In this document: positions 4,597 to 6,310 of the stretch, one piece after another | Layout of the letters: every line of letters begins with the position of its first letter | How positions within the stretch are numbered: the first letter of the stretch is position 1 | Assembly: GCA_014523665.1 (NCBI GenBank) | Contig: JAATVR010000321.1 | Location: forward strand, 1 to 6,310 | DNA: 6,310 nt | Direction of reading: 5' to 3' | Source of the DNA: Nitrososphaerales archaeon TH526 | Lineage (GTDB): Archaea > Thermoproteota > Nitrososphaeria > Nitrososphaerales > Nitrososphaeraceae | Notes under the pieces: generated by a model | Told to the model about the DNA's origin: nothing | Seen by the model: only the letters and a program-made list of their open reading frames with translations | Database searches by the model: none | Made by a program: the position numbers and the translations under genes

Positions 4597-4931
4597 ATAC
4601 CAAATATATGGTTGTAATAGCTGCAATGGCATTAATGCTCATTGGAGCGACAGCATTAGCAACATCAGAAAGCGCATTTGCAGGCGGACATGGACATAAG
4701 AAGAGTTATGAAAAGAACCAAGCAACATCACAAGCCAACGCATGTGGAAATGGTAAACTACCATACAATGTCTTCTGTCAAAACATTGGCTCACAAGTTC
4801 AGGGTGATGAAAACGCAGTAGCGCTAGACGGTGCTCAACAAGTCGGAGACGATCGCCATAGCGGTGGTAACGGCGACGGCGGTCACGGCGGCGGTGGTAA
4901 CGGCGACGACATGGTAGAAGAAGCCCAATAA
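4593..4931 (+). CDS. Small exported protein with Gly/His/Asp-rich tail (paralog A)
   Basis: The 112-residue product has a Sec-type signal: MNTKY, a hydrophobic core at 6-23 (VVIAAMALMLIGATALA), and a likely cleavage after A30 in SAFA-GG. The mature part begins GGHGHKKSYEK, then NQATSQANACGNG, NVFCQN and SQVQGDENAVAL. The two cysteines, C51 and C62, could form one disulfide outside the cell. Residues 84-112 are a low-complexity tail rich in Gly, His, Asp and Asn (SGGNGDGGHGGGGNGDD) that the paralog at 5355 lacks. His and Asp could bind metal, but that is inference. I recognise the SAFAGG...QGDEN pattern as a repeated family of secreted proteins in Nitrosocosmicus-like archaea, of unknown function. 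It has its own promoter and a T-tract terminator. Confidence 0.85.
   Translation: MNTKYMVVIAAMALMLIGATALATSESAFAGGHGHKKSYEKNQATSQANACGNGKLPYNVFCQNIGSQVQGDENAVALDGAQQVGDDRHSGGNGDGGHGGGGNGDDMVEEAQ
4861..4908 (+). repeat. 18-bp direct repeat in the GC-rich gene tail
   Basis: GCGGTGGTAACGGCGACG occurs at 4861-4878 and again at 4891-4908, a 30-bp period. It encodes the repeated GGNGD of the glycine-rich tail. The stretch is much richer in GC than the surrounding DNA, consistent with tail growth by slippage or unequal duplication after the paralogs separated. Confidence 0.85.
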
Positions 4932-4937
4932 CTCTTC

Positions 4938-4944
4938 TTTTTTT
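4938..4944 (+). terminator. T-tract terminator after paralog A
   Basis: A run of seven T residues starts 7 nt after the TAA stop of the exported-protein gene, in a C/T-rich context. No hairpin is needed for an archaeal terminator. The paralog downstream has a similar run, so the two genes are probably separate transcription units. Confidence 0.65.
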
Positions 4945-5273
4945 ATCTTGTAAATCATTCAATAATGCTTATCGGAATTTAAGATTTGTATTTTCTATTG
5001 CGTTTTCTTATACTGCAATATCATATAACATTTTGACACTCCAATGGATCTAATGATATATTAGTTATTGATCTTGAATGTTTATATGGTGTTCATTTCT
5101 GTCGTGTCAGATTAGTTGCCGCGTCGCGTCTACATCTGCTGTTTACGATACTATACCACAGCAGCCGGCTCAACTATCTCACGACCTAACCTAACTTTAG
5201 AATAGTACCAGTTTCATCATCGTTGAAATAATAAGTTGGTCTCGTGTATCAGAGTATGTTGACCATCTATTAT
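4945..5273. other. Intergenic stretch between the two exported paralogs
   Basis: No supported gene is seen in these 329 bases. A 38-codon plus-strand ORF (5078-5194) exists but is cysteine- and serine-rich with no promoter, and I do not call it. The part around 5100-5200 is less AT-rich than its surroundings, including GCCGCGTCGCGTC. The last bases lead into the duplicated promoter that begins at 5274. Confidence 0.5.
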
Positions 5274-5354
5274 CTAACAGAAAAAATATCTGATTTATGA
5301 GAGCGACCGAATTTGCTTAATGCAGGTAAACGAAACTCTTCACAGATACCAGTA
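5274..5354 (+). promoter_or_regulatory. Duplicated promoter and leader, copy B
   Basis: This is the gapless counterpart of 4512-4592. TTTATG at 5294-5299 lies 23-24 nt before an ATG at 5320, the same spacing as in copy A. Identity ends abruptly about 15 nt before the exported-protein start. Sharing of the whole block with copy A implies that promoter and gene were duplicated together, and the two genes may be co-regulated. Confidence 0.5.
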
Positions 5355-5355
5355 A
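5320..5355 (+). CDS. Leader ORF (11 codons) overlapping the exported-protein start, copy B
   Basis: The frame encodes MQVNETLHRYQ and its TAA (5353-5355) overlaps the ATG at 5355 as TAATG. The first seven codons match copy A except for conservative or charge changes at positions 3 and 5, then the sequences diverge completely. Even so, both keep a stop codon overlapping the next start, using different stops. No Shine-Dalgarno sequence precedes the gene at 5355. Confidence 0.35.
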   Translation: MQVNETLHRYQ

Positions 5356-5627
5356 TGAACAGCAAATATGTGGTAATTATAGCTACAATGGCAATAATGT
5401 TCGTTGGCGCAACAACACTTGCAACATCTGAGAGCGCATTTGCAGGTGGTGGACATGGACACAAGAAGAGTTATGAGAAGAGCCAAGCAACCAGCCAAGT
5501 TAATGAATGTGGCAACGGATTTTACCCATTGAATGTCGGATGTCAGAACACTGCATCACAGATTCAGGGCGATGAGAACGAAGGAGCATTAGCAGCAAAC
5601 CAAGCATTTCCAGAAGTAGAACAATAA
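5355..5627 (+). CDS. Small exported protein (paralog B)
   Basis: The 90-residue product is a close paralog of the protein at 4593. It starts MNSKYVVIIATMAIMFVGAT, a Sec-type signal, with likely cleavage after A30 in SAFA-GGG. The mature part has GHGHKKSYEKSQATSQ, C52 in NECGNG, C63 in VGCQN, then SQIQGDENEGAL. It ends in a short acidic tail (FPEVEQ) instead of the Gly/His/Asp-rich tail of paralog A. The ATG at 5355 is chosen because it aligns with the paralog start. An in-frame TTG at 5313 would put 14 polar residues before the signal peptide and is unlikely. It is probably transcribed from its own promoter in the duplicated block and ends at an eight-T tract. Function unknown; the cell envelope or exterior is inferred from the signal. 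Confidence 0.85.
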   Translation: MNSKYVVIIATMAIMFVGATTLATSESAFAGGGHGHKKSYEKSQATSQVNECGNGFYPLNVGCQNTASQIQGDENEGALAANQAFPEVEQ

Positions 5628-5650
5628 CACTAGAAGTAGTTCAAACCAAC

Positions 5651-5658
5651 TTTTTTTT
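5651..5658 (+). terminator. T-tract terminator after paralog B
   Basis: Eight consecutive T residues start 24 nt after the TAA stop of the paralog B gene, followed by more T-rich sequence. This is the strongest T tract in the window. Confidence 0.65.
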
Positions 5659-5697
5659 GATTCTCTTTTCAGTTAGCGACTCTTCTTCATACGACTA

Positions 5698-6024
5698 GTG
5701 AATTGGAGACCAAAGAGACTGAATTACAAGACTAGGCACAATGAGCTCCTATCCAAGTCAGAATTTCAAGACAATAATGTAGACAACACCAATCAGAACG
5801 CAGAAATCAAACAAGAGGACATCCCAACTAACGATGTATTAATACCTACTCTGAATATGGCAATCAGTCATCATCAGAATAAAAATGAACTGCCTTATCA
5901 TCCTCCCCCAAGTAAACCAATATCTAGAACTATAATTTTTCATCCATCTTGTCAGTTCTTGATCATTTGGAATTACTACTCGTTAGAACATTGCTGTCTA
6001 ACAACAACATTATTGCTCTTATAG
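5698..6024 (+). CDS. Doubtful ORF, polar N-terminal part and degenerate end
   Basis: The 108-codon frame starts at GTG 5698. Its first 75 residues are polar and Asn/Gln-rich (NELLSKSEFQDNNVDNTNQN, then PTLNMAISHHQNKNE and LPYHPPPSKPISR), plausible for a disordered protein. The last 30 are an odd Cys/Leu-rich run ending TTTLLLL. No TATA box is placed upstream, no Shine-Dalgarno sequence is evident, and it lies just after the terminator of the exported gene. A real but frameshifted or decayed gene, or a chance ORF, are both possible. No family is recognised. Confidence 0.28.
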   Translation: MNWRPKRLNYKTRHNELLSKSEFQDNNVDNTNQNAEIKQEDIPTNDVLIPTLNMAISHHQNKNELPYHPPPSKPISRTIIFHPSCQFLIIWNYYSLEHCCLTTTLLLL

Positions 6025-6028
6025 AATT

Positions 6029-6301
6029 CTATTTCCATGCTTTAGTTGCACTATACTCTATTCTGAATGATTCGTCATTTAAGATGGGCATTAGTTCAGT
6101 ATTATGAGAATTGCAAACATGACAGTCAAGAACATGTGATGAGGATGCAGATAAAGATTCTAAATCGTCAATGCCAAAATAAGACGCGCACCAGTAACAT
6201 GAATTACAAATCACAAAATAGATTTTATCGACAGGCTGTAAAATCCTACTAGTTTCTAGGGTATTCGAAGAGAGCTTAGTTGTTTGCAGCAAATCATACA
6301 C
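6029..6301 (-). CDS. Zinc-ribbon-like small protein, possibly truncated by the window
   Basis: The 90-codon frame from GTG 6301 contains C32-x2-C35-x2-C38 (VICNSCYWCASYFG) and C60-x2-C63-x2-H66 (DCHVCNSHNTELMPI), the two knuckles of a zinc ribbon about 25 residues apart. The segment ELMPILNDESFRIEYS after the second knuckle resembles the conserved end of a zinc-ribbon family that I associate with Nitrososphaerales. The frame is open upstream to the last base of the window, so the true start may lie outside. GTG 6301 is only the first in-frame candidate. Role unknown: such ribbons bind nucleic acid or protein. It is convergent with the doubtful ORF at 5698, with 4 nt between their ends. Confidence 0.5.
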   Translation of the reverse strand: MYDLLQTTKLSSNTLETSRILQPVDKIYFVICNSCYWCASYFGIDDLESLSASSSHVLDCHVCNSHNTELMPILNDESFRIEYSATKAWK

Positions 6302-6310
6302 TATATTGAG

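Noticed and set aside
4639..4962. Long minus-strand frame opposite paralog A, rich in Arg
   Set aside because: Antisense shadow of a well-supported exported protein. The arginines come from reading the Gly/Ala-rich codons backwards.
5078..5194. 38-codon plus-strand ORF between the exported paralogs
   Set aside because: No promoter or ribosome site, unusual Cys/Ser-rich composition, and overlapping minus-strand frames are equally open for short stretches.
1298..5237. Shared string TGAAATAATAAGTT near 1298 and 5224
   Set aside because: Short AT-rich match with no similarity on either side and no common position relative to genes.
6067..6252. Plus-strand frame opposite the zinc-ribbon gene
   Set aside because: The minus strand shows two spaced Cys/His knuckles. 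The plus-strand peptide has no motif and no promoter.

Overview
The window looks like a low-GC chromosomal segment of an ammonia-oxidising archaeon of the order Nitrososphaerales. The closest match by eye is the 'Candidatus Nitrosocosmicus' group. This is inferred from AT-rich DNA, archaeal TATA boxes placed for leaderless mRNAs, T-tract terminators, an Lrp/AsnC-GAF regulator, a CX3C...HXC small protein, a DUF1059 protein, and two small exported proteins of a type I associate with these archaea. No database search was possible.

Layout. 1-90 may be the 3' end of a gene entering from the left. 250-603 (+) encodes a small putative zinc-binding protein with a leaderless-type promoter and an upstream 19-bp palindrome. 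604-1594 has no intact gene. It holds several short coding-like stretches on the minus strand, broken by frameshifts and stops. 1595-2023 (-) reads as a tyrosine recombinase that kept its N-terminal core-binding domain and C-terminal tail but lost the catalytic middle. 2119-3114 (-) is an Lrp-type HTH regulator fused to a GAF domain. A 17-bp perfect direct repeat (1032-1048 and 2127-2143) flanks the recombinase remnant, and one copy lies in the last codons of the regulator gene. This is the pattern expected of attL/attR from an old integration into a gene's 3' end.

3267-3461 (-) is a DUF1059 protein and 3632-4108 (+) an unrecognised coiled-coil protein. 4208-4372 (-) is a 54-residue membrane protein, perhaps preceded by a 38-codon ORF. 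Then come two tandem paralogous exported proteins, 4593-4931 and 5355-5627 (+). Their 81-nt upstream regions are also duplicated without gaps. Each contains an 11-12 codon ORF that starts 23-24 nt after a TATA-like box and whose stop codon overlaps the start of the exported-protein gene. The right end has a doubtful polar ORF (5698-6024, +) and a zinc-ribbon-like protein (6029-6301, -) whose frame stays open to the window edge.

No operon of clear shared function is visible. The genes are mostly separate transcription units with their own promoters. The most interesting items are the scar of a mobile element at the regulator's 3' end, the duplicated leader ORF that may couple translation to the exported paralogs, and the operator-like inverted repeat at the regulator's own promoter.
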